Notes under the pieces: generated by a model
What the model saw: the letters and a program-made list of their open reading frames with translations, nothing else
Told to the model about the DNA's origin: nothing
Database searches by the model: none
Made by a program: the position numbers and the translations under genes
NCBI GenBank assembly: GCA_965227875.1
Contig: OZ245783.1
Span: 4,340,001 to 4,404,000, forward strand
Origin: G965227875 sp965227875
Lineage (GTDB): Bacteria; Pseudomonadota; Alphaproteobacteria; Rhizobiales; JAJFHC01
Direction: 5' to 3'
DNA: 64,000 bases
Shown: one piece after another, positions 8,727 to 17,408 of the stretch
How positions within the stretch are numbered: the stretch's first letter is position 1
Layout: the number at the start of each line of letters is the position of its first letter

Positions 8727-9949
8727 TGAATGAAGCGGTCGTTCGCACCGGTCCGGTGAGCCGCGCCGATGATGCCGACAACCCCAAGACGATCACCGTT
8801 CTCGGCGCCACCGGTTCGGTCGGGCAGAACACCCTCGATGTGATCTCCAGCAATCCGGGCCGCTATGCCGTCGAGGTCCTGACGGCCCAGTCCAATGTCG
8901 CCGAACTCGCCGAACTCGCCATCGCCCATCGCGCGAAACTGGCGGTCATCGCCGATGACGCATTGCTCGGCGCTCTCCGGCAGGCCCTGGCCGGCACCGG
9001 AATCGAGGCGGCGGCCGGCAGGAACGCGCTGGTCGAGGCGGCCCAGCGACCGGTGAGCATGGTGATGGCGGCGATCGTGGGCTCCGCGGGGCTTGCGCCG
9101 ACGCTCGCCGCGGTCAGGTGCGGCACGGACATCGCGCTGGCCAACAAGGAATGCCTCGTGACCGCCGGAGGTCTATTCATGTCCGAGGTTCGCGCCTCGG
9201 GCGCCACGCTGGTACCGGTCGACTCCGAGCACAGCGGCGTGTTCCAGGCGCTCGACGGCCAGCGCCGCGACCAGGTGGAGAAGATCATTCTCACCGCCTC
9301 GGGCGGTCCGTTCCGAGAATCCACGCTCGAGGAGATGGAACGGGCGGGACCGAGCGAGGCCCTGCGTCATCCGAACTGGCAGATGGGACGCAAGCTGACC
9401 ATCGATTCAGCAACGATGATGAACAAGGGCATCGAGCTCATCGAAGCTCATCATCTGTTTTCAGCCGAGCCCGATCTGCTGGATGTGCTCGTCCATCCGC
9501 AGTCGATCGTTCACGGGCTGGTCGAGTATTCCGACGGGTCGGTATTAGCGCAGATGGGCTCGCCGGACATGCGCAAGCCGATCTCCTACGCGCTCGGGTG
9601 GCCGGAGAGAATCGGCAACCGGGCGCCTCGCCTCGATCTGGCCCGTATCGGGACTCTGTCGTTCGAGGCCGTCGATCCGGTGCGATTCCCGTCAATCGGC
9701 ATATGTCGCGCGGTCATGGGATGCGCGCCGGGCGCCCAGACGGTGCTGAATGCCGCCAACGAAGTCGCGGTATCACGTTTTCTGGATGGCGCGCTGGGAT
9801 TTCTGGATATTGTCCGCATTGTCCGGCACACTGTGGACGCGGCGGAGACCGAGGGACTGGTCATCGCGCCGGAAGATCTGGAAACCGTCGAGCAACTGGA
9901 CCGCTTTGGCCGGGAAAAGGCAGCGGAGCTGGCCCGCGCATTGCAGTAG
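8720..9949 (+). CDS. dxr: 1-deoxy-D-xylulose 5-phosphate reductoisomerase
   Basis: Converts DXP to MEP with NADPH and a divalent metal, the committed step of the non-mevalonate isoprenoid pathway. 409 residues. The NADPH fold shows GATGSVG at residues 29-35; the metal and substrate regions appear as LVPVDSEHSGVFQ, TASGGPFRES and MGRKLTIDSATMMNKGIELI. ATG 8720 is taken as the start since it overlaps the cdsA stop (ATGGTAG); a GTG at 8726 is an alternative two codons later. With ispDF at 46.7-47.9 kb and uppS next door it forms part of the isoprenoid set. Confidence 0.96.
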   Translation: MVVNEAVVRTGPVSRADDADNPKTITVLGATGSVGQNTLDVISSNPGRYAVEVLTAQSNVAELAELAIAHRAKLAVIADDALLGALRQALAGTGIEAAAGRNALVEAAQRPVSMVMAAIVGSAGLAPTLAAVRCGTDIALANKECLVTAGGLFMSEVRASGATLVPVDSEHSGVFQALDGQRRDQVEKIILTASGGPFRESTLEEMERAGPSEALRHPNWQMGRKLTIDSATMMNKGIELIEAHHLFSAEPDLLDVLVHPQSIVHGLVEYSDGSVLAQMGSPDMRKPISYALGWPERIGNRAPRLDLARIGTLSFEAVDPVRFPSIGICRAVMGCAPGAQTVLNAANEVAVSRFLDGALGFLDIVRIVRHTVDAAETEGLVIAPEDLETVEQLDRFGREKAAELARALQ

Positions 9950-10024
9950 GCACAGTGCGGCGCCCGCCACGAGCGGACGTGTATCAAATCGGGATTCAAA
10001 AAGCGGTAAAGCGGGAAGTGTGTA

Positions 10025-11170
10025 ATGGAAATCTGGTCGAGTATGCAGGGGTTGATGAATACGGTTTTCTTGAACACCGTTCCGTTTCTGTTTGTCCTCA
10101 CGATCATCATCTTCTTCCACGAACTGGGCCATTTTCTTGTCGCGCGCTGGTGCGGCGTGAAGGTCGATGCGTTTTCGATCGGCTTCGGCAGCGAGATTTT
10201 CGGGTTCAATGACAGCAAGGGCACGCGCTGGAAGCTCTGTTGGATCCCGCTCGGCGGATACGTGAAGTTTTTCGACGACGCCGACGTTTCCAGTTCGCCT
10301 GGAGCCCGCACGGACGCCGATCAGGAGAAGACCGCATCGAGCGAGGGCGGGTTTCACGGCAAGCCGCTCGGGCAGCGCGCGGCCATCGTCGCGGCCGGCC
10401 CCATCGCGAACTTCATCCTCGCCATCGTCATCTTCGCCGGCATCTACATGTTCGTCGGCAAACCCATCTCGCCGCCAAGGGTGGATTCGATCCAGCCGGG
10501 GAGCGTGGCCGAGCAGGCGGGCTTCAAGGTCGGTGACGTGGTCGTGCGAATCGACGGCGGAGAGATCGAGGCGTTCAGCGACCTGCAGCGCGTCGTGAGC
10601 ACCAGTCCGGGCAAGTCGCTCGTCTTCGATATCGACAGGGGCGGTGCGCCGGTCTCGCTCGAGGCGACCCCCCTGATGACCGAATCAACGGACGCTTTCG
10701 GCAACAAGTTCCGCCGCGGACTGCTGGGAATCTCCCATCAGATGAAACCGGAGGATGTCGTCGTCGAGCGCTACGGGCCCGCCACGGCGCTCTGGATGGG
10801 GGCCAAGGAAAGCTGGTTCGTCGTCGACAGGACGTTCAGTTTCTTCTCCGGCCTCATCGGCGGAACGGAAAAGGCTGATCAGCTCGGCGGACCGATCCGA
10901 ATCGCCCAGGTGTCCGGCCAGCTGGCCAGCGTAAGCTTCACGGCTCTGGTCAACCTGGCTGCCGTTCTTTCCGTAAGTATCGGACTTCTAAACCTTTTTC
11001 CGATCCCGGTGCTCGATGGCGGCCATCTGCTCTATTATGCGATCGAGGCTGTTCGCGGTCGTCCGCTGAGCGACAGGGTCCTTCAGGCAGGCTTCAAGTT
11101 CGGCCTCGTGGCGGTTCTGACGCTCATGATTTTCGCCACATGGAACGATTTCATGCAGCTGGTGAACTGA
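10025..11170 (+). CDS. rseP: RseP/RasP-type intramembrane zinc metalloprotease
   Basis: Site-2 protease family; cleaves transmembrane segments such as anti-sigma factors and signal-peptide remnants. 381 residues. Zinc ligands are in HELGH (residues 32-36) inside the first membrane helix and in the C-terminal LDGGH. One PDZ domain lies roughly between residues 140 and 220 (VGDVVVRIDGGEIEAF); E. coli RseP has two, so this is the single-PDZ form usual in alphaproteobacteria. It sits in the conserved dxr-rseP-bamA order, fitting an envelope-quality role. Confidence 0.95.
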   Translation: MEIWSSMQGLMNTVFLNTVPFLFVLTIIIFFHELGHFLVARWCGVKVDAFSIGFGSEIFGFNDSKGTRWKLCWIPLGGYVKFFDDADVSSSPGARTDADQEKTASSEGGFHGKPLGQRAAIVAAGPIANFILAIVIFAGIYMFVGKPISPPRVDSIQPGSVAEQAGFKVGDVVVRIDGGEIEAFSDLQRVVSTSPGKSLVFDIDRGGAPVSLEATPLMTESTDAFGNKFRRGLLGISHQMKPEDVVVERYGPATALWMGAKESWFVVDRTFSFFSGLIGGTEKADQLGGPIRIAQVSGQLASVSFTALVNLAAVLSVSIGLLNLFPIPVLDGGHLLYYAIEAVRGRPLSDRVLQAGFKFGLVAVLTLMIFATWNDFMQLVN

Positions 11171-11196
11171 TATGATGCTTTTTAACAACATATCAG
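11167..11196. other. Inverted repeat overlapping the rseP stop codon
   Basis: CTGATATG (11167-11174) and CATATCAG (11189-11196) form a perfect 8-bp inverted repeat with a 14-base AT-rich interval. The TGA of rseP is inside the left arm. It may be an operator or a weak hairpin ahead of bamA; no family can be named. Confidence 0.45.
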
Positions 11197-11313
11197 TGAT
11201 TTAGGGTCCGGCCGGGGCAATTGGGCGGTTCCCAAGCGAGGAAAAAGCCGGTAAAAGAATTGCTAATTCGAGTGTCTCGTCGGGGCGACGCAACAGCGGG
11301 TGAATTTGATTAG

Positions 11314-13632
11314 ATGCGTATTCGTTTAGGGGTTCTTGCGCTGATATCGGCTGTGGTCCTCACAGTTGTCGGCACAACGGTGACGATCGATGCGGCAACG
11401 TCGTCTGCGCACGCGCAATCCGGCGTCGTGATCAGTCGTATCGCCGTCGAGGGAAATCAGCGTATCGAGGACGAGACCGTCCGCTCGTACATGCAGATTT
11501 CCGCAGGCGACCGGTATGATGCGGAAAGGGTGGACCAGTCTCTGCAGACCCTTTTCCGGACCGGCCTGTTTTCCGACGTCACGATGTCGCTCCGCCGGAC
11601 GGTTCTCGTTGTTCGTGTCGAGGAGAACCCGATCATCAACAGGGTGGTCTTCGAAGGGAACAGCGAACTCGACGACGAAGCCCTTTCGAAGGAAGTTGAA
11701 CTGAGGCCACGCGTCGTCTTCACCCGTGCGCGCGCGCAGTCCGACGCCCAGAGAATCATCGCGCTCTACCGGCGTTCCGGCCGCTTCTCGGCGACCGTCG
11801 AGCCCAAGATCATCCAGCTTTCGCAAAACCGCGTGGACCTCGTCTTCGAGATCAACGACGGCCCCGTAACGAAGATCGAGCGGATCAACTTCGTCGGTAA
11901 CCGGGCCTTCAGCGACTCGCAGCTGCGTGGCGTGATCGCCACGTCCGAATCGCGCTGGTGGAAATTCCTGTCCTCGTCGGACAATTACGATCCCGACCGC
12001 CTCAACTTCGACCGCGAACTGTTGCGGCGCCATTATCTGAAGAACGGCTATGCCGACTTCCAGGTCGTGTCGTCGACCGCGGAACTGAGCCGGGACGGCA
12101 AGAGCTTCTTCATCACCTTCACCGTGGATGAAGGCGTTGAATACGACTTCGGCGTGTCCACCGTCTCGACAAACGTGCCGTCGCTCGATGTCGACAAGAT
12201 GCAGTCGGTTCTCAAGTCCAGCGAGGGCACGACTTACGATGCGACCGACGTCGACAAGTCCATCGAGGAACTGACGATCGAGGCCGGCAAGGCTGGATTC
12301 GCATTCGCCCAGGTGCGCCCGCGCGCCGAACGCAATGAAGAGGCGAGGACCATCGACATCGTCTACGAGGTCGAGGAAGGTCCGCGTGTCTACATCGAGC
12401 GGATCGAGATTGTCGGCAACGTCCGTACGCTCGACACGGTCATCCGCCGCGAGATTCGTCTGGTCGAGGGCGACGCCTACAACCGTGTGCTCGTCGACCG
12501 CGCCCGCCGCAGGATCACGGCACTCGACTTCTTCGCCAAGGTCGACATCAAGGAAGCCCCCGGCAGCGCGCCCGACAAGGTCGTGATGATCGTCGAGGTC
12601 GAGGAGAAATCGACCGGTTCGCTGGCTTTCGGCGCGGGCTTCTCGACCGCGGAAACCCTGCTCGGAGACATAACGCTGACGGAACGCAACTTCCTCGGCC
12701 GCGGACAGTTCGTCCGGTTGAGGACGTCGCTCAGCTTCAAGCGCCAGCAGCTCGATTTCCGCTTCACCGAGCCTTACTTCCTCGGCAAGCGCATGTCCTT
12801 CGGTGTCGATGCGTTCGCGACGGATACCGACCTGCAGGACGAATCGTCGTTCGACAGCCGCCAGATCGGTGGTGGCCTGCGCTTCGGGTTCCCGCTTTCG
12901 GAAACCACCTCGCTGAATACGCGTTATTCGTTTACCCATGACGACATCAGGAATGTCGACACGGCGAATGCGTCCCTGGCCATCATCCAGTCGGCCGGTA
13001 CGTCCAACACGTCGCTGGTCGGGTATACGCTGACCTATGACACGCTGGACTCGCCCCTGTCGCCGACCAGCGGTATCCGGGCGTCATTCGACCAGGACTT
13101 TGCCGGTCTGGGTGGCGACGTCTACTTCGTGCGCACGAGCGCCAAGGGCACGATCTATCACAGCGTGTTCGATGGCGGTGTCGTCGGCCTGCTGCGCGGC
13201 AGCGCGGGTTACATCACGGGCTGGAACGGCAAGAAGACGCGTATCGTCGACCGCTTCTTCAAGGGCGGGGAAAGCTTCCGCGGCTTCGAGCGGTCCGGTA
13301 TCGGCCCGCGTGACGTGGGCGCGCCCAACGAGGATGCGCTCGGCGGACAGGCCTTCGCCATCGGCACGGCCGAAGTCCGGTTCCCGCTCGGTCTGCCCGA
13401 GGAACTCGGCCTGCGCGGTGCGGTGTTCTCCGACTTCGGTACGGTCTTCGATGCACCGGCCTCCGGCGCGACGGCACTGCGTGATGATGCGTCGCTCCGT
13501 GTGTCGGTCGGTGCCAGTATCCTCTGGACCTCGCCGGTTGGACCTCTGCGGTTCGACGTCGCCGAGGCCCTCATGAAGGAATCCTACGACAAGACCGAGT
13601 TCTTCCGGTTCAGCATCGGTACCCGGTTCTGA
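11314..13632 (+). CDS. bamA: Outer membrane protein assembly factor BamA
   Basis: Core of the beta-barrel assembly machine in the outer membrane. 772 residues. A signal peptide ends near SAHA|Q (residues 32-35). Five POTRA repeats follow (for example VISRIAVEGNQRIEDETVRS, INRVVFEGNSELDDEALSKE, IERIEIVGNVRTLDTVIRRE). The C-terminal half is an Omp85 barrel with the RFFKGGESFRGFE loop-6 motif and a terminal Phe after RFSIGTR, the barrel sorting signal. It is normally followed by lpxD in this block; here fabZ follows instead. Confidence 0.97.
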   Translation: MRIRLGVLALISAVVLTVVGTTVTIDAATSSAHAQSGVVISRIAVEGNQRIEDETVRSYMQISAGDRYDAERVDQSLQTLFRTGLFSDVTMSLRRTVLVVRVEENPIINRVVFEGNSELDDEALSKEVELRPRVVFTRARAQSDAQRIIALYRRSGRFSATVEPKIIQLSQNRVDLVFEINDGPVTKIERINFVGNRAFSDSQLRGVIATSESRWWKFLSSSDNYDPDRLNFDRELLRRHYLKNGYADFQVVSSTAELSRDGKSFFITFTVDEGVEYDFGVSTVSTNVPSLDVDKMQSVLKSSEGTTYDATDVDKSIEELTIEAGKAGFAFAQVRPRAERNEEARTIDIVYEVEEGPRVYIERIEIVGNVRTLDTVIRREIRLVEGDAYNRVLVDRARRRITALDFFAKVDIKEAPGSAPDKVVMIVEVEEKSTGSLAFGAGFSTAETLLGDITLTERNFLGRGQFVRLRTSLSFKRQQLDFRFTEPYFLGKRMSFGVDAFATDTDLQDESSFDSRQIGGGLRFGFPLSETTSLNTRYSFTHDDIRNVDTANASLAIIQSAGTSNTSLVGYTLTYDTLDSPLSPTSGIRASFDQDFAGLGGDVYFVRTSAKGTIYHSVFDGGVVGLLRGSAGYITGWNGKKTRIVDRFFKGGESFRGFERSGIGPRDVGAPNEDALGGQAFAIGTAEVRFPLGLPEELGLRGAVFSDFGTVFDAPASGATALRDDASLRVSVGASILWTSPVGPLRFDVAEALMKESYDKTEFFRFSIGTRF

Positions 13633-13648
13633 GTGTGAAAGAGTGTTT

Positions 13649-13679
13649 CGACGACACCGTGACCATCACGGTGTCGTCG
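13649..13679 (+). terminator. Strong hairpin after bamA
   Basis: A perfect 14-bp stem (CGACGACACCGTGA / TCACGGTGTCGTCG) with a 3-base loop, 17 bases past the bamA stop. No T-run follows, so it could be an RNA-stabilising or attenuating hairpin instead of a classical terminator. Confidence 0.6.
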
Positions 13680-13781
13680 GGCGGTTCTGTCGCAAGGGCG
13701 GTTTTCCCTGTAAACTGTGAATGTCGTGCGGCCGGGGAAGAGTGCACCCCGTGACCCGAAAACTGCAGGATTTGGAAGTCA

Positions 13782-14246
13782 ATGACCGACGAAGCCGATT
13801 CTAAAGAACTTGGAACGGCCGATATCGCGCGCATCATGGAACTGCTGCCGCACCGGTATCCGTTCCTCATGATCGATCGCATCGTGGACATGAACGAGGA
13901 CATCTCGGCCACGGGCATCAAGAACGTCACCATAAACGAACCGCATTTTATGGGGCATTTCCCGGGCAATCCGGTCATGCCCGGTGTCCTGATGATCGAG
14001 GCCATGGCGCAGACGGCCGGCGGTCTCGTGATCAATCACCGCAACGACGGCAGCGGCAAGATCGTGTTCTTCATGACGATAGACAAGGCCCGCTTTCGCC
14101 GTCCGGTCGTTCCAGGCGACACTGTGCATTTCCATGTCAACCTGCTCCGCAAGCGGGCGAATGTCTGGAAGTACAAAGGAGAGGCCAAGGTGGACGGCAA
14201 GCTGGTTGCCGAAGCCGAGATCAGTGCGATGATCGCCGACGCTTAG
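13782..14246 (+). CDS. fabZ: 3-hydroxyacyl-[acyl-carrier-protein] dehydratase FabZ
   Basis: Dehydrates beta-hydroxyacyl-ACP in fatty acid elongation. 154 residues of the hot-dog fold. Catalytic His59 is in MGHFPGNPVMPG and Glu73 in MIEAMAQTAGG, the standard spacing. The N-terminal MELLPHRYPFLMIDR segment is typical. In most alphaproteobacteria fabZ lies between lpxD and lpxA; neither is here, and the gene is separated from bamA by 149 bases containing a strong hairpin. Confidence 0.96.
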   Translation: MTDEADSKELGTADIARIMELLPHRYPFLMIDRIVDMNEDISATGIKNVTINEPHFMGHFPGNPVMPGVLMIEAMAQTAGGLVINHRNDGSGKIVFFMTIDKARFRRPVVPGDTVHFHVNLLRKRANVWKYKGEAKVDGKLVAEAEISAMIADA

Positions 14247-14313
14247 ACGTCTCTCACCCGCCTGGACGGGTTCCCCATACGCCGCGACGCGCAATGCGGT
14301 CATGCAAATGAAA

Positions 14314-14336
14314 AAGCCCGGACAATGTCCGGGCTT
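14314..14336 (-). terminator. Rho-independent terminator of gltA (minus strand)
   Basis: A 10-bp GC-rich stem (AAGCCCGGAC / GTCCGGGCTT) with a 3-base loop. Read on the minus strand it follows the gltA stop by about 25 bases and continues into a T-run. It may also stop fabZ transcription from the other side. Confidence 0.85.
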
Positions 14337-14360
14337 CGCTATTCATATGTCCGGTGATCC

Positions 14361-15665
14361 TTACCGGTCGGAAACCGGGACGTAGTCGCGCTGCGTCGGG
14401 CCCGAGTAGAGCTGGCGTGGGCGACCGATCTTCTGGCGGGGATCCTCGATCATTTCCTTCCACTGCGCCAGCCACCCCACGGTACGGGCGAGGGCGAAGA
14501 GCACGGTGAACATTGTCGTCGGGAAGCCGAGCGCCTTCAGGGTGATGCCCGAATAGAAGTCAATGTTCGGATAGAGACGCTTCTCGACGAAATACTCGTC
14601 CTCGAGGGCGATCTTCTCCAATTCCATCGCGACTTTCAGCAGCGGGTCGTTGCGTACGCCGAGCGTGTCCAGGACCTCGTGCGTGGTCTTCTGCATCACC
14701 CGTGCCCGAGGATCGTAGTTCTTGTAGACCCGGTGTCCGAAGCCCATGAGGCGGAAGGGGTCGTCCTTGTCCTTCGCCCGTGCGACGAACTCCGGAATAC
14801 GGTCCACGTCGCCGATTTCCTCGAGCATGTTCAGCGCCGCCTCGTTCGCGCCGCCGTGTGCGGGCCCCCAGAGACACGCGATGCCCGCGGCGATGCAAGC
14901 GAACGGATTGGCGCCCGACGAACCCGCGAGCCTCACCGTGGAGGTCGAGGCATTCTGCTCATGGTCCGCATGCAGGATGAAGATGCGGTCCATGGCCCTC
15001 GAGAGCACGGGATCGATCTTGTAGTCCTCGCAGGGAACGGCAAAACACATGCGCAGGAAGTTGCCGGCGTAATCGAGGTCGTTTCGCGGATAAACGAAGG
15101 GCTGGCCGATATAGTACTTGTACGCCATCGCCGCGATCGTCGGCATCTTGGCGATCATCCGCCGGATAGCGATCATGCGCTGTTGCGGATCGTTGATGTC
15201 GGTGGAGTCGTGATAGAAGGCCGAAAGGGCCCCGACGACGCCGCACATGATCGCCATGGGATGGGCATCCCGCCGGAAACCGGTAAAGAAGCGCGCCATC
15301 TGCTCGTGCGTCATCGTGTGATAGGTGATGGCGGTCTCGAACTCTTCGCGCTGGGACTTGTCGGGCAGTTCCCCGTAGAGCAGCAGGTAGCAGGTCTCGA
15401 TGAAGTCCCCGCCCTCGGCGAGCTGTTCGATCGGATACCCGCGATACAGCAGAATGCCGTTGTCGCCGTCGATATAGGTGATGTCCGATTCGCAGCTTGC
15501 CGTCGATGTGAAGCCCGGATCGTAGGTGAATGCGCCTGTGTCTCGGTAGAGGTTGGTTATATCAATTGAGTCGGGCCCGACTGTCCCCTGATAGACCGGA
15601 AATTCATACGTCTTGCCCTCGAGCGTGAGGGTCGCTGTGGATTTCTGGATTTCCTTAGTGCTCAT
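14361..15665 (-). CDS. gltA: Citrate synthase
   Basis: Condenses acetyl-CoA and oxaloacetate in the TCA cycle. 434 residues, the hexameric type II (Gram-negative) form. Signature segments: ILLYRGYPIEQLAEG, the LHADHEQNAST active-site His region and MGFGHRVYKNYDPRA with its catalytic residues. It is downstream of gltX on the same strand (164-base gap) and convergent with fabZ. A good terminator follows. Confidence 0.97.
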   Translation of the reverse strand: MSTKEIQKSTATLTLEGKTYEFPVYQGTVGPDSIDITNLYRDTGAFTYDPGFTSTASCESDITYIDGDNGILLYRGYPIEQLAEGGDFIETCYLLLYGELPDKSQREEFETAITYHTMTHEQMARFFTGFRRDAHPMAIMCGVVGALSAFYHDSTDINDPQQRMIAIRRMIAKMPTIAAMAYKYYIGQPFVYPRNDLDYAGNFLRMCFAVPCEDYKIDPVLSRAMDRIFILHADHEQNASTSTVRLAGSSGANPFACIAAGIACLWGPAHGGANEAALNMLEEIGDVDRIPEFVARAKDKDDPFRLMGFGHRVYKNYDPRARVMQKTTHEVLDTLGVRNDPLLKVAMELEKIALEDEYFVEKRLYPNIDFYSGITLKALGFPTTMFTVLFALARTVGWLAQWKEMIEDPRQKIGRPRQLYSGPTQRDYVPVSDR

Positions 15666-15829
15666 GTCTTTGCCCTTCTATTGACCAACTTCATACATAC
15701 TCCGCCCGTTTTCTGCGGTTACACATTGACCTGCTTTGTTCAAGACAGCCGCGGAGCCTGTTGTGTCCCGGGATACAGCCAGGACGCCGCGGGGTGGCGC
15801 GTCGAACTTCAGGAGAAAACCCCGATCCC
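15666..15829. other. gltX-gltA intergenic region
   Basis: 164 bases between two leftward genes. It probably holds the gltA promoter and leader (AGAAGGGCAAAG lies just before the gltA ATG), but no convincing -35/-10 pair or terminator was found. Confidence 0.35.
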
Positions 15830-17251
15830 TCACAAGGCCTGATCTTCAAGCCTTGCGATGGCCTCCTCGCGCCCGAGAACCTCGAGGACCTCGTAGATGC
15901 CCGGCGAGGCGCGTCCTCCGGTGAGGGCCGCTCTGAGCGGCTGCGCCACTTTGCCAAGCTTGAGGCCAGACTCTTCGACAAATGCGCGGACTTCCGCTTC
16001 GAGGACGTCTGTCGACCAGTCTGTAACTGCACTTAGGCGAGGAAGAAGTTCCGTGATGATTTCACGACCGCCACCAGCGAGAATATCCGATGCTTTCGCG
16101 TTTAAAGCAAGTGGACGTTTGTCGAATAGGAACAGCGCGCTGCCGGCAAGGTCGACGAGCGACTTGGCCTTTTCCTGCAGATAAGCGACGGCGGCGGCGA
16201 GTTTTTCGGCTGCCTCCGCTCCGAGAAGCGGCGCCTTGTCGAACTCGCAATCCAGGTGAGGCAGGTTTTCCAACAGCAGGCCCGCAAGTTCGTCCGCCGG
16301 CATCGAGCGGATGTAGTGGGCGTTGAGATGGTCGAGCTTGGCGAAGTCGAAGCGCGCCGGGGCGCGGCCGATCGCATCGAGGCCGAACCATTCCACCGCC
16401 TGCTCGGTGCTGAAGATCTCGTCGTCGCCATGGCTCCAGCCGAGCCTGGCGAGGTAGTTTCGCATGGCCGCGGGGACATATCCCATCGCCCTGTAGGCCT
16501 CGACGCCAAGTGCACCGTGGCGTTTTGACAGCTTGGCGCCATCCGGCCCGTGGATCAGGGGAATGTGGGCGAATTCCGGGACGTTCCAGCCGAGGGCGAG
16601 GTAGATCTGCAACTGCTTGGCCGCATTCGTGAGATGGTCGTCGCCGCGGATCACGTGCGTCACGCCCATGTCGTGATCGTCCACGACCACGGAAAGCATG
16701 TAGGTCGGTGTTCCGTCGCTGCGCAGGATGATCAGGTCGTCGAGCTGGCTGTTGGGGATGGTGACCGCGCCCTGGACTTGGTCTTCAATCGTCGTCTCGC
16801 CGTCCTGTGGGGCCTTGAACCGGATCGCCGGCGCAATACCGGCCGGTGCTTCCGTGGGATCGCGGTCCCGCCATGTCCCGTCATATCCGGCGGGGCGGCC
16901 TTCCTCGCGCGCCTTCTCGCGCATGATCGACAGTTCCTCCGGCGTGCAGTAGCACCTGTAGGCATGCCCGGACGCCAGCAGCTGCTCTGCCACTTCCCGG
17001 TGCCGGTCCGCGCGAGCATGCTGGAAGACCGTCTCGTCGTCCCAGTCGAGTCCGAGCCACCGCAGACCGTCGAGAATGGCGTCGATGGCCTCCTCGGTCG
17101 ACCTTGCCCGGTCTGTATCCTCGATGCGCAACCGCATCGTGCCGCCGTTCGCCTTGGCGTACAACCAGTTGAAGAGCGCCGTCCTGGCGCCACCGATATG
17201 CAGAAATCCCGTCGGTGAGGGAGCGAAGCGCGTCGTCACCTTGTCTGTCAT
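15830..17251 (-). CDS. gltX: Glutamyl-tRNA synthetase
   Basis: Class I aminoacyl-tRNA synthetase charging tRNA-Glu. 473 residues from the ATG at 17251 (MTDKVTTRFAPSPTGFLHIG), where homologues begin; the frame is open a further 19 codons upstream. The HIGH-type motif is HIGG at residues 18-21, and the second catalytic motif is AKLSKRHGA. YCTPEELS marks the zinc-binding-like insertion region, though a full cysteine set is not obvious. Divergent from comEC with a 157-base gap. Confidence 0.95.
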   Translation of the reverse strand: MTDKVTTRFAPSPTGFLHIGGARTALFNWLYAKANGGTMRLRIEDTDRARSTEEAIDAILDGLRWLGLDWDDETVFQHARADRHREVAEQLLASGHAYRCYCTPEELSIMREKAREEGRPAGYDGTWRDRDPTEAPAGIAPAIRFKAPQDGETTIEDQVQGAVTIPNSQLDDLIILRSDGTPTYMLSVVVDDHDMGVTHVIRGDDHLTNAAKQLQIYLALGWNVPEFAHIPLIHGPDGAKLSKRHGALGVEAYRAMGYVPAAMRNYLARLGWSHGDDEIFSTEQAVEWFGLDAIGRAPARFDFAKLDHLNAHYIRSMPADELAGLLLENLPHLDCEFDKAPLLGAEAAEKLAAAVAYLQEKAKSLVDLAGSALFLFDKRPLALNAKASDILAGGGREIITELLPRLSAVTDWSTDVLEAEVRAFVEESGLKLGKVAQPLRAALTGGRASPGIYEVLEVLGREEAIARLEDQAL

Positions 17252-17408
17252 GTTCTTTCCGAAAAAATGCTGGGCCCTGAAAGGGCTCCGGTTCCCGTTT
17301 GCCTTCACCTAGCACATAGCCGGGAGCGACGTAATAGCAACCGGCAAGCGACGGCGCCACGCACGCCCGGACGTTTCAGTGGGTACGGTTCGGCATGCCG
17401 GCAGGTCC

